A DNA stretch of 37,819 nucleotides. Source: Anaerolineae bacterium. Lineage in GTDB: Bacteria > Chloroflexota > Anaerolineae > B4-G1 > DUEL01. The notes under the pieces were generated by a model that did not search any database, was not told where the DNA came from, and was given only the letters and a program-made list of their open reading frames with translations. Each line of letters starts with the position of its first letter. The first letter of the stretch is position 1. Positions 15,913 through 25,231 of the stretch are shown one piece after another. Made by a program: the position numbers and the translations under genes. Where the stretch lies: positions 1 to 37,819 of the forward strand of contig JAFGEI010000037.1 in the NCBI GenBank assembly GCA_016931695.1. Reading direction: 5' to 3'.

Positions 15913-15928
15913 TGTGACCAGCGTCACA
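15913..15928. promoter_or_regulatory. CRP-type binding site
   Basis: TGTGA-CCAGCG-TCACA is a perfect match to the half-sites TGTGA(N6)TCACA of CRP/FNR-superfamily regulators. Its centre (15920.5) is about 71 bases before the predicted start of the plus-strand transcript. That is a classic class I activator position. It is about 50 bases upstream of the opposing promoter's start. The regulator itself is not encoded here; the two cyclic-nucleotide-binding proteins near 31 kb lack a DNA-binding domain. Confidence 0.6.
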
Positions 15929-15957
15929 CAGCGGCAAAAACCCCGGGCCGACCCTGC

Positions 15958-15985
15958 TTGCCATAATTATGCCCTTGGTTATAAT
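15958..15985 (+). promoter_or_regulatory. Promoter for the binding protein and channel genes
   Basis: TTGCCA (15958-15963), a 16-base spacer and a perfect TATAAT (15980-15985). The predicted start is near 15992, leaving a leader of about 108 bases in which I recognise no riboswitch. Confidence 0.7.
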
Positions 15986-16099
15986 GTAGCTGCAATGCTA
16001 CCCAGTTCAACTAAGCGGATGAACGTGCTCCTTTGCCGGACGATTGGAACAGGTACAAGCAGCCGACTCGTAAGCAATTACCAACCAAAAGGGATCAGT

Positions 16100-17797
16100 A
16101 TGCAGAAACAAAAAAACAACCGGTTTGCCTTGGCGATATTGATCATCGTAATGCTGGCTCTCTCCACCTGCACGCCCCAGGCCACACAACCGCCGCCGTC
16201 CCTGGAAGAGACGGGAAGCCAGGGCGAAACGCTGATCATCGGCCTCTCGAGCGCCATCATGACTCTGGACCCGGCTGACCACAGCGATCGCGCGACTGAA
16301 ACCGTGCTGCGCAACATGTTCGACGGGCTGGTCACCCGCACCCCCCAGGGCGAGGTCGTCTTGGAGCTGGCCGAATCATTTCAGCAGATCGACGACACCA
16401 CGTGGGAGTTTGTGCTAAAACAGGGAGTGACGTTTCACAACGGGGAAGCGTTGACCACCGAAGACGTTCAATTCACCTTTGACCGCATCATGGCCGAGAA
16501 CGGCATCGAATTCGGGATCAGCAACCCCGAGCCGCACACTTCACCCCGCCAGACCTTTGTGGGACCTATGGAGAGCATCGAAGTCATCGACGACTATACC
16601 ATCCACTTTCACTTTTCAGAGCCGTGGCCGGTGGGGATGCAGATGCTGGTTCACACCCAGATCATCCCCAAGGATTACTACCAAGAGGTCGGCGCTGCCG
16701 GTTTCCTCGAATTTCCTGTCGGCTGCGGCCCCTTCCGCTTCGTGGAAGGTTCCCTGAACGACCAGGTCGTGATGGAGCGGTTCGACGCGTATTACGGCGG
16801 GGCAAACGAGCTCCCCCCTGTCGGCCCGGCACTGCTGGCCCGGCTGATCTTTTGCGTGATGCCCGATGCGCAGGCGCGGGTCGTCGCCCTGCAAGCTGGC
16901 GAGGTGCACATCATCCAGGACGTGCCGCCGGAGTTGGTTCCCACCCTCTTGAGCACTCCCTACGTCCAGATCAGCAGCGGCCCCAGCACCCGGCCGCTGT
17001 GGATGGAGATGAACGTCAACCGTCCGCCCTTCGATGACCTCCGGGTTCGCCAGGCGATGAACTATGCGGTGGACACCTCCCGGATCGTAGAAGAGACCCT
17101 GAACGGCCTGGGCATCTCTCTCGCCGGCCCGCTGTCGCCGTTCAACGAGTTCGCTGCCCCAAATCTCAGTCCCTCCGACTCTCAATTACCCCCCTACAGC
17201 TATGACCCAGAGCAAGCACTGCGGTTGCTGGCGGATGCCGGCTGGATCGATTCGAACGGAGACGGGTACCTGGATCAAGACGGAGAACGACTTGCCTTCA
17301 CCATCGACGTCCGTTCGCGGGAGGAAAGCGTCGCCGAGGCTGTCGCTGCGCAGTTGCGGGCGATCGGCATCAACGTCCAAGTAGAGGTTGTGGCGGACTA
17401 TAGCTTGCTCCAGGAGCAGTTGTTCAATGGGGAACGGGACGCCTTCGTCAATGGCTGGGGAGATTCCGCCTTTGATCCCGTCGGGCACTTTGAGGCCAAG
17501 TGGCACTCTCGCGTCGCGGGCACGGCGTATGGGCGGGGGAACTATTCCGGCTATGCCAATCGCCACGTCGACCAGCTGATCGAGTCTGGCGAGTCTGAAA
17601 TGGACCAGTCAAACCGGCACGTCATCTATGACCAGGCGCAGCAAATGGTCTATGACGACGTTCCGGCCGTCTTTCTCGTTCTGCCCTACGTCGTCGAAGC
17701 ATCGACCATCCACGTCCACAACTGGAAGGTGAGCTCTGACGGACGTTTGAACATGCACGACGTCTGGCTATCACCGCTGACGAGGGAAAACCAGTAG
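16100..17797 (+). CDS. Family-5 solute-binding lipoprotein without an ABC transporter
   Basis: This 565-residue exported lipoprotein is of the peptide/nickel/oligosaccharide-binding (SBP_bac_5) family. The ATG at 16100 follows AAAAGGGA. The signal peptide ends in the lipobox LSTC, with Cys24 lipidated, and a short Pro/Gln-rich linker follows. Family signatures include TLDPADHSDRATETVLRNMFDGLV near 55-78, FVLKQGVTFHNGEALTTEDVQFTFDR, and VRQAMNYAVD. WVDSNGDGYLDQDG-like text near 377-390 resembles a calcium-binding loop. No permease or ATPase gene is near. The only partner is the Cache-channel gene 50 bases downstream, probably cotranscribed. It may present a bound ligand to that receptor; this is inference. 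Confidence 0.88.
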   Translation: MQKQKNNRFALAILIIVMLALSTCTPQATQPPPSLEETGSQGETLIIGLSSAIMTLDPADHSDRATETVLRNMFDGLVTRTPQGEVVLELAESFQQIDDTTWEFVLKQGVTFHNGEALTTEDVQFTFDRIMAENGIEFGISNPEPHTSPRQTFVGPMESIEVIDDYTIHFHFSEPWPVGMQMLVHTQIIPKDYYQEVGAAGFLEFPVGCGPFRFVEGSLNDQVVMERFDAYYGGANELPPVGPALLARLIFCVMPDAQARVVALQAGEVHIIQDVPPELVPTLLSTPYVQISSGPSTRPLWMEMNVNRPPFDDLRVRQAMNYAVDTSRIVEETLNGLGISLAGPLSPFNEFAAPNLSPSDSQLPPYSYDPEQALRLLADAGWIDSNGDGYLDQDGERLAFTIDVRSREESVAEAVAAQLRAIGINVQVEVVADYSLLQEQLFNGERDAFVNGWGDSAFDPVGHFEAKWHSRVAGTAYGRGNYSGYANRHVDQLIESGESEMDQSNRHVIYDQAQQMVYDDVPAVFLVLPYVVEASTIHVHNWKVSSDGRLNMHDVWLSPLTRENQ

Positions 17798-17847
17798 GGG
17801 ACGGACAACTGAGCAGCGACTTTTGTCATCTTCCGAGGAGCACAAAC

Positions 17848-20052
17848 ATGCAAACGAGTGACGAGCACAAGAAACCGGCCTGCTTGCTGCAGCGCCTGGG
17901 CAATCCATTTCGGAAAACCGGCGCAAATCAGCTGCGACAGTCCTGGTGGGCGCATGCGATCCTCCTGTTTTTATGCGGCGTGTCCTTACTCGTCGCCTTG
18001 CTCATCGCCGGCAAATACATCGCCGACAGCCGCGAAAACGTACGGGTCGCCAGAGAACAGGCCGCAGACGAGGCTCATCGCGCAGCCACCACGGTAGACG
18101 ACGAGCTGCGCATCCTCGTCGCCCTGGCCAACTCACTGACCGAGGACCTCAGCTCGGGCCGGGTGCAGCGAGAATGGCTAGAAGGACGGCTGAGGAGGAC
18201 GATGGTCCTGGTACCCGAACTGTACGGCATCGGCGTGGCCTTTGAACCCCGCGGGCCAGGGGACGACCTGCACGCGCCATATTACATCCGCCAGGGGGAC
18301 GAGCTGCAGCTGGTCCAAATCGAGGATTCCTACGCCTACAACTCTATCATCTATGATTGGTACCACCTGCCACTTTCGTCCGGCACGGCAATGTGGCAGG
18401 AGCCCTACTATGACCCAGCCAGCGACGCCCTACTGGCGGAATACACCATCCCCTTTGAGGAAAACGGCCGCGCTGCAGGCGTCGTGCGCATCAATTACAC
18501 CCTGGACGACATTGCCAGCATCGTCGACTCTCTCGAGCTTGGGCGGGCAGGATACGTTTTTTTGCTTTCCAAGGAAGGTCATTTCGTCTACCATCCAACC
18601 CGGGATTACGTCGAGCGGAACATGACCATCTTTGACCTGGCCGCAAGGCCGGGAAATGATGTATTGCAAGAGCTTGGCGAGCGAGCCGTCAGCGGCGAGA
18701 GCGGATACTTTGATATCGCGCACGACGAGATCACTGGGAAACCCACCTGGGTCTTTGTCGAACCGCTATCGACCCCCGGCTGGTCGATGGGCGTGGTCTT
18801 TATCGAAGAAGAAGTCGTCTTTATGAACGACCTCCTGCGGCGAGAATTGATCTGGGTCAATGTGGCGAGCGTCGTCTTTATCACCTGTCTGTCCGCGCTC
18901 CTCTTCCAGGCCCACCGCTACCCGGTCACGCGAAACGCCCAGTCACTCTGGTACTCGGCATTCGCCTGCGCCGCCGCGCTCATCCTCGGCATTGCCACCA
19001 TCTGGTACCTGGCGCTGACGTCCCCATACCAGGGGGCGGAGGAGCTGGCCCTGCTCGACCAAAGAGACCTGGGCGACTATTTGATCACCTACACCCAGGC
19101 GGAACGGGAAGCATCGCCCATCCCCTCCGAGGAGCCAGTCACCTACGTGCCGACGGGGATCTTTGTGCAATCGATCGAATTTTCCAGCGCCAACAAGGTG
19201 GAAATCACCGGCTACATCTGGCAAAAGTACCGCGCGGGCGCCCACGACGGCCTGTCGCGCGGCTTTCTGATGCCCGACGCGGTATCATCCGAGGTCAGCG
19301 AGGCATATCGCTACCAGGAAGGAGACGTCGAGGTCATTGGCTGGTACTTTGAAAGCACTCTGCGGCAACAGTTCTCCTTCGCCCGCTATCCTTTCGACCA
19401 GCGCAACGTCAGGATCCGCCTCTGGCACATTGATTTCGAGCGCAACATCATCCTCGTACCTGACCTGGATTCCTACGAAGTCATCAATCCTCCCGCGCTT
19501 CCAGGGCTAAAGGAAGAGATCACGATGCCTGGATGGGCCATCAACGCCAGCTTTTTCAGCTACCTGACCGACCAATACGAGATCAAGTTTGGTCTGCAGG
19601 AAATGGGACGGCACGGTGCATTTCCCGATCTCTCTTTCAACATCAGCGCGCGGCAAGAGTTCGTCGACCCCTTTGTGATCAACATCATACCCCTCGGCGC
19701 GGTGATTTTCCTCCTGTACACCATCCTGATCGCCTCGGCCCGCCGTGGTGAAGAAAAAGATACGAACAATGTGCTCTCCGTACTGCGCTTTGGCGCCAGC
19801 ATGCTCTTTGTCGTCGTCATCGCCCACGTGCGGCTCAGGGAACTCATCGCCGGCACCGAGATCATCTACCTCGAGTATTTCTACATCATCGAGTACCTGG
19901 TCATTGTGCTGACCTCGCTCAACTCGCTGATCCTGGGCGCAGAGCGCGCGCCCTGGTTCATCGAGTACCGGAGCAATTTGATTCCCAAGGTCGTTTACTG
20001 GCCACTGGCATTGACAATGCTGCTCGTGATCACGCTGATCGTTTTCTACTAG
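17848..20052 (+). CDS. Cache-domain pentameric ligand-gated ion channel
   Basis: This 734-residue receptor-channel fusion follows GAGGAG. TM1 is at 35-57, and an extracellular double-Cache-like domain at about 60-330, with DWYHLPL at 170-176 and WQEPYYD at 183-189. TM2 (334-354), a basic cytoplasmic turn and TM3 (366-391) follow. A beta domain of about 210 residues (395-606) carries the Pro-loop [13 protein letters not shown] (513-525), NIILVPDL (533-540) and [11 protein letters not shown] (562-572), matching the order in GLIC-type channels. The four channel helices are M1 606-629 with the conserved Pro (NIIPLG), M2 641-662, M3 671-697 and M4 712-733. There is no Cys-loop, as in prokaryotes. 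Topology works: both sensor parts are outside. Ligand and ion are unknown. Confidence 0.85.
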   Translation: MQTSDEHKKPACLLQRLGNPFRKTGANQLRQSWWAHAILLFLCGVSLLVALLIAGKYIADSRENVRVAREQAADEAHRAATTVDDELRILVALANSLTEDLSSGRVQREWLEGRLRRTMVLVPELYGIGVAFEPRGPGDDLHAPYYIRQGDELQLVQIEDSYAYNSIIYDWYHLPLSSGTAMWQEPYYDPASDALLAEYTIPFEENGRAAGVVRINYTLDDIASIVDSLELGRAGYVFLLSKEGHFVYHPTRDYVERNMTIFDLAARPGNDVLQELGERAVSGESGYFDIAHDEITGKPTWVFVEPLSTPGWSMGVVFIEEEVVFMNDLLRRELIWVNVASVVFITCLSALLFQAHRYPVTRNAQSLWYSAFACAAALILGIATIWYLALTSPYQGAEELALLDQRDLGDYLITYTQAEREASPIPSEEPVTYVPTGIFVQSIEFSSANKVEITGYIWQKYRAGAHDGLSRGFLMPDAVSSEVSEAYRYQEGDVEVIGWYFESTLRQQFSFARYPFDQRNVRIRLWHIDFERNIILVPDLDSYEVINPPALPGLKEEITMPGWAINASFFSYLTDQYEIKFGLQEMGRHGAFPDLSFNISARQEFVDPFVINIIPLGAVIFLLYTILIASARRGEEKDTNNVLSVLRFGASMLFVVVIAHVRLRELIAGTEIIYLEYFYIIEYLVIVLTSLNSLILGAERAPWFIEYRSNLIPKVVYWPLALTMLLVITLIVFY

Positions 20053-20080
20053 ACCGAGAAAAGTTCAAGGAGAAAACCCG

Positions 20081-21027
<947 letters not shown>

Positions 21028-21031
<4 letters not shown>

Positions 21032-22476
21032 TCCAGCGCCGGTCGCTTGAGACCTGGAACGATGCCGCGCGAAATGGATTGGGCATCCTGCTGGCCCTGG
21101 CGTGCGGCGTTCTGCTGACCCAGTTTCCCCTGGCTGACACTCTGCTGCTGGTGTTTTTGTTTGCGCTGGCGCTGGGCACACTGGGCGAACCGCTCGTCGG
21201 GCTGGTCGGCGGGCTGTTCCTGGGCCTGTTTCGCGCCTATCTCCAGAGCGAGGTGCCGCAGATCCCGGCTCAAATCGGCCACCTCTACGTCGCCCTGGCG
21301 GCGGCGTCCTGGGCCATGCGCGGCCTGGCGCAGCGCGACCTGCGCGTCCCCCACCCTCCCCTGCTGCTGCCGCTGCTGGGGTTCGTCGGCGCGGCGTGGC
21401 TTTCGCTGTGGAGCGCCGTCGACCTGATGGGCTATGGCCTGCCCGAGTTTGCCAAGTGGATCGAGATGCTGGTAATCCTGCTGCTGGTCGCCGAGCGGGT
21501 ACAGCCCCGCCACCTGCCGTGGCTGTTGGGGGCGCTGCTGCTCATCGGGTCATTCCAGGCCGGGGTTGGCATCTACCAGTCCTGGCTGCGCGGGACCGGG
21601 CCGGCCCACTTTCAGATTCCCGACAGCGACCTGTACCGGGCATATGGGACCTTTGAGCAACCCAATCCTTACGCCGGCTACATCGGCATGACGCTGGCGC
21701 TGGCATCCGGATGGGCCGGCAGTTTGATCGTGCAGCGGGAAAAGGGGGCAAAATCCGCCCTGCTGACCTATCTCCTCGTCACCGCGGCGCTCCTCGCCGC
21801 GGCCCTCGCCGCCTCGTGGAGCCGGGGGGCCTGGATCGGGTTCGCGGCTGCGGCGGCGACGATGGCCCTGGCTCTGCCCCGCCGCACCCACCGGGGCCTC
21901 CTGCTGCTCGCACTCCTGGCCCTGGTCGCCCTCCTGCTCTACGCGGCGGGGCTCCTTCCCCCCTCCATCGTGGCCCGCCTGACCGATTTCGCCGCCGACC
22001 TGCGGCTACAAGACGTGCGCGGCGTGGGTATCACCGACGCCAACTATGCGGTGATCGAGCGGTTGGCCCACTGGCAGGCCGCCCTGGAGATGTGGCGCGA
22101 TCACTTTTGGCGCGGCGTCGGATTGGGCTGCTACGAACCCGCCTACGCCCAGTTCGCGCTGGTCAACTGGCCCTACGCCCTGGGCCACGCCCACAACGTC
22201 TATCTAAACCTGCTGGCCGAAACTGGGTTGATCGGGCTGGCTGCCTACGTGCTCTTTTGGGGCGCCGTTTTCTGGCAGACCTGGCGCGTCACCCGCCGCA
22301 CATCCGGGCTGGTCCGCGGCATTGCCATCGGCCTGCTGGGCGCCTGGACCCACCTGGCGGTCCACCACCTGTTCGACAATCTCTATGTGAACAACGTCCA
22401 CCTGTTCGTCGGTCTGCTGCTGGGAGCGCTGACGATTTGTGGGCACGCGAGAGCCGTACATGAACATCAAGCCTAA
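21028..22476 (+). CDS. O-antigen ligase/polymerase family membrane protein
   Basis: This 482-residue protein with about 11-12 hydrophobic helices starts with GTG overlapping the upstream TGA. The diagnostic Wzy_C/WaaL region lies at about 355-420: [20 protein letters not shown], then [46 protein letters not shown] near 205-221 is a second conserved block. SWSRGAWIG at about 265-273 supplies the Arg common in these enzymes. Such proteins polymerise or transfer lipid-linked glycans on the outer face of the membrane. In a probable monoderm there is no LPS core, so polysaccharide polymerisation or protein glycosylation is more likely than true O-antigen ligation. Confidence 0.88.
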
Positions 22477-22954
22477 ATCCCTTCTCCAAACCTACCGCAA
22501 AGAACTGGCCCGCTTTCTGAAATTCTCTGTCGTGGGCGCGGTCGGCGCGGTGGTCGATTTTGGCCTGCTCAACCTGCTGGTACAATGGGCGGGGTTTCCC
22601 AAGGTCGTCGCCAACGCCTGCTCATTTACCGCAGCGGTCATCAGCAACTTTATCTGGAACCGCCTGTGGGTCTATCCCGAAACGCGCGGCGAGCCGCTGC
22701 GCAAACAGTTCCTGCAATTCTTTTTGATCAACCTGGTCGGACTGGCGATCAACACGGCAATCTTTTACAGCTGCGACCTCTGGCTGCTCGGCGAGGCCGG
22801 CTTGCTGGCGGGCCCGGCAGGGCGGCTGGCACAAACGGTCGGAATGGCCCACTTTGACCTGGCGTACAACAGCGCCAAAGTCATCGCCACCGGCGTGGTG
22901 CTGTTCTGGAACTTTTTTGCCAACCGCCTGTGGACCTTTCGCCACGTCCGTTGA
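22460..22954 (+). CDS. GtrA-family membrane protein
   Basis: This is a protein of about 164 residues with four hydrophobic helices. I prefer ATG 22460 over an in-frame GTG at 22439; neither has a clear Shine-Dalgarno. FLKFSVVGAVGAVVDFGLLNLL and ANACSFTAAVISNFIWNRLWVY are the family's helix 1 and helix 2 signatures. FWNFFANRLWTF near the end repeats the NFxxNRxWTF motif. GtrA proteins are proposed flippases for polyprenyl-phosphate sugars, working with GtrB-like GT2 enzymes. One such enzyme lies at 11018-12016. The start overlaps the ligase-family gene by 17 bases, placing it in the same glycan operon. Confidence 0.85.
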   Translation: MNIKPKSLLQTYRKELARFLKFSVVGAVGAVVDFGLLNLLVQWAGFPKVVANACSFTAAVISNFIWNRLWVYPETRGEPLRKQFLQFFLINLVGLAINTAIFYSCDLWLLGEAGLLAGPAGRLAQTVGMAHFDLAYNSAKVIATGVVLFWNFFANRLWTFRHVR

Positions 22955-23009
22955 ACCGGCGCAATCACCTGGGCTGCACGCCTGGCTGGGAGTGACAGAC
23001 TGACGCCCG

Positions 23010-24128
23010 ATGCGAATTGGAATTGACTATACGGCAGCAGTGCGCCAACAAGCGGGCATCGGCCGCTACACCCGCGAGCTCATCAAGGCGCTGTTCGAGC
23101 GCGACGATTCCCACCACTACACCCTCTTTGCCGCCACGGGGGGGATCAAGCGGGAAACCCTGGCCCTGAAGCTGGGGGCCAATGCCCGCCTTCGAACCAT
23201 CCCCCTCAGCGACGAGTGGGTCGCGCGCCTGTGGCACCGCGCCCGCCTCCCCCTGCCTGTCGAGGCGATCACCGGCCGCCAGGACCTCTTTTACTCCCCC
23301 GACTTTGTGCTCCCGCCCACGCTGCCCAACACCCGCGCCCTGCTCACCGTCCACGACCTTTCCTTCGTCCACTACCCCGACCACTTTGTCCCCAAGCTGG
23401 TGCACTACCTGAACCAGGTCGTCCCCCGCTCTGTACGGCGGGCGGACCGCGTGCTGGCCGACTCGGAGGCAACGCGCAGCGACCTGTTGCAGTGGCTGGG
23501 AACTCCGCCGCAAAAGGTCCAGGTAATCTATGGCGGGGTGGATGCGCGCTTTCAGCCGCAGCCCGCAGCGGGAGAAAGGGAGCGCTTACAAGCTCGCTAT
23601 GGGATCAAAGAACCGCCCTACATCCTCGCCGTGGGAACCATCCAGCCCCGAAAAAACTATGGTGGGTTGATGCGGGCCTTTGCCCGGCTCGGCAGCCCGA
23701 ACCTCCAGTTGGTCATCGCCGGCAGGCCGGGATGGCTATACAAAGAGACCCTGGCCGAGGCGGAAAAACAGCCCCGCGTACAGGTGCTGGGTTTTGTCCC
23801 CGACGACGACCTGCCCGCCCTCTACCGCCAGGCGACGCTGTTCGTATTCCCCTCCTTCTACGAGGGATTTGGCCTGCCGGTCCTCGAAGCGATGGCCTGC
23901 GGCACGCCCGTGGTCTGCTCCCGCGCCTCCAGCCTGCCCGAGGTCGCCGGGGACGCCGCCCTGCTGATCGACCCGCACTCCCCGGCCGAAATGGCCCAGG
24001 CCATGCACCAGGCCATCGGGGACTCGTCCCTACGGCGGCAGATGGTCGCCCGCGGGCGAGAACAGGCAGCCCGCTTCACCTGGCAGCGCGCCGCCAGCCA
24101 ACTCCTCGCCGCTTTTCACGACTGCTGA
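23010..24128 (+). CDS. GT4-family (GT-B) glycosyltransferase
   Basis: This is a 372-residue soluble or peripheral GT-B fold enzyme. The N-terminal MRIGIDYTAAVRQQAGIGRYT carries the Gly-rich acceptor-side loop. The C-terminal donor domain has VGTIQPRKNYGGLMRAF (about 208-224), VLGFVPDDDLPALYRQA, and the E(x7)E region PSFYEGFGLPVLEAMACGTPVVCS near 285-308. It resembles mannosyl- and rhamnosyl-transferases of the GT4 family. Donor and acceptor cannot be read from sequence. It closes the glycan group begun by the epimerase, after a 55-base gap. The Shine-Dalgarno is weak. Confidence 0.9.
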   Translation: MRIGIDYTAAVRQQAGIGRYTRELIKALFERDDSHHYTLFAATGGIKRETLALKLGANARLRTIPLSDEWVARLWHRARLPLPVEAITGRQDLFYSPDFVLPPTLPNTRALLTVHDLSFVHYPDHFVPKLVHYLNQVVPRSVRRADRVLADSEATRSDLLQWLGTPPQKVQVIYGGVDARFQPQPAAGERERLQARYGIKEPPYILAVGTIQPRKNYGGLMRAFARLGSPNLQLVIAGRPGWLYKETLAEAEKQPRVQVLGFVPDDDLPALYRQATLFVFPSFYEGFGLPVLEAMACGTPVVCSRASSLPEVAGDAALLIDPHSPAEMAQAMHQAIGDSSLRRQMVARGREQAARFTWQRAASQLLAAFHDC

Positions 24129-24136
24129 GTGCCGTC

Positions 24137-24164
24137 TTGCTTTTTCACCATCCCCATCTATAAT
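24137..24164 (+). promoter_or_regulatory. Promoter for the beta-flower protein gene
   Basis: TTGCTT (24137-24142), a 16-base spacer and a perfect TATAAT (24159-24164). Transcription would start about 25 bases before the ATG at 24196. Confidence 0.6.
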
Positions 24165-24195
24165 ACAATACGCAGGTCACAGGAGTGAGGTTTCG

Positions 24196-24558
24196 ATGAG
24201 ACAGATTCCCATATACAGCACGGACGGCGACTGGACGGCCCTCCTCGTCGGCTCATACCTGTACAACATCCGCGGCGAGTGGATCGGCTGGGTCGAGGAA
24301 GGAGAGGTCTATACCCAGGACGGCCAATATGCGGGCTACATCTCCAGGGACCAGCGCGTTCTCCGCAAACGCATCCAGCCACAACGACCGCTGCGCTCCC
24401 CTCCCTCCCCCCTGCCGCCGCTCAAGGTCAAGGTGCCCGCCCGGGTGCCCCTGGCCCCGCTCTTTGCCGAGATCGAGTGGTCGGTCATTGACGTATTTGA
24501 AGAAGAACCGGAAATTTTCGAGTTCGTCTCCGAACTGCGCCCAGACATGGAGGGATAG
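24196..24558 (+). CDS. Small protein with four-fold beta-flower-like repeats
   Basis: This 120-residue soluble protein carries short repeats at 5-52: IYSTDGDWTALLVGSYLYN, then IRGEWIGWVEEGEVYT, then QDGQYAGYISRDQRVLR. Each unit is a G-x-W/Y turn followed by a strand and an aromatic residue. This matches the four-fold beta-flower fold, which I recognise with moderate confidence. A Pro/Arg-rich linker (about 62-85) leads to an acidic tail with WSVIDVFEEEPEIFEFVSEL. There are no catalytic motifs. It has its own promoter and GTGAGGT upstream of the ATG, and is probably cotranscribed with the membrane protein gene 3 bases downstream. Function unknown. Confidence 0.6.
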   Translation: MRQIPIYSTDGDWTALLVGSYLYNIRGEWIGWVEEGEVYTQDGQYAGYISRDQRVLRKRIQPQRPLRSPPSPLPPLKVKVPARVPLAPLFAEIEWSVIDVFEEEPEIFEFVSELRPDMEG

Positions 24559-24561
24559 CCG

Positions 24562-25218
24562 TTGTCGTACCGCATTGCCGACCGATTGCTGACCCTGGGC
24601 GCAATCGCCGGTATCGTGGGCGGGGTGGCGCCCTGGATTCCCCACCGCGCCGCCGGCCTGAACATCGGTGGATTCGCCCTCTTTGAGAGCAGCAAGTTTT
24701 TGCCGCTCGTCCGCTCCGGCGAGGTACCCCTCTGGCGGGAAGCCTTTTTGCTGCCGCTGCTGACAATGGCCGTGCTGCTCGCCACATCAACGGCCATCCT
24801 TGCCGCCCAATCCAGGCCGCGCCGCTGGATCTTGCCTCTCATTGCCGCCCCCATCGCCCTGGCCGCCCTGCCCCCTTACCCGGCGATCCTCACCGCCCAC
24901 CAGAACCCCGAATACCAGGGCCAGCTCCTCCTGGCCCTGGCTGCACTGTCCTTCATCCTTGCCGGCCCTTGGATTCACCACCTGCCCCGCCCCAGCCACA
25001 GCATCCTGGCAGTCCTCTTCGTCCTGGGCGGACTTGTGCCGGCACTGCTGAACCTGGCCCGCGTCCGCCCCCTGTTCGCCAGGCTGTATGACGCGCCGGT
25101 GGGAATCGGCTGGGGAACGGGAATCTACTTGCTGGGCTGCGTGATGGTCCTGGCCGGCGTTATCCTCGCCGAGACAGCAAAAAGACCGGCAATCGATGCC
25201 GGCCTTTTCGCTCTGTGA
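24562..25218 (+). CDS. Hypothetical six-helix membrane protein
   Basis: This 218-residue protein starts at a TTG with GGAGGG 7 bases before. Hydrophobic segments lie at about 10-28, 53-75, 84-101, 115-135, 143-165 and 180-204. Its Gly-Gly-Val-Ala-Pro-Trp-Ile text near 20-26 and the Pro-rich loops give no family I can name. It starts 3 bases after the beta-flower gene, so the two may work together, perhaps with the small protein at the cytoplasmic face. A hairpin overlaps its 3' end. Confidence 0.55.
   Translation: MSYRIADRLLTLGAIAGIVGGVAPWIPHRAAGLNIGGFALFESSKFLPLVRSGEVPLWREAFLLPLLTMAVLLATSTAILAAQSRPRRWILPLIAAPIALAALPPYPAILTAHQNPEYQGQLLLALAALSFILAGPWIHHLPRPSHSILAVLFVLGGLVPALLNLARVRPLFARLYDAPVGIGWGTGIYLLGCVMVLAGVILAETAKRPAIDAGLFAL
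25179..25208. terminator. Bidirectional intrinsic terminator
   Basis: CCGGCA (25186-25191) pairs with TGCCGG (25197-25202) around ATCGA. The stem is flanked by AAAAG on one side and CCTTTT on the other, so both strands show a stem followed by a T-tract. It lies between convergent genes, inside the last codons of the membrane protein gene. Confidence 0.7.
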
Positions 25219-25231
25219 AGCCGCGACGACG

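Noticed and set aside
15110..16099. Upstream extension of the binding-protein frame
   Set aside because: It is antisense to the MBL gene; the signal peptide and ribosome binding site place the start at 16100.
16600..17400. Frameshift in the binding-protein gene suggested by open frames on both strands
   Set aside because: The main frame is continuous from signal peptide to stop with family motifs throughout.
16100..20052. Ordinary ABC importer operon
   Set aside because: There is no permease or ATPase; the second gene is a sensor-channel, not a transporter subunit.
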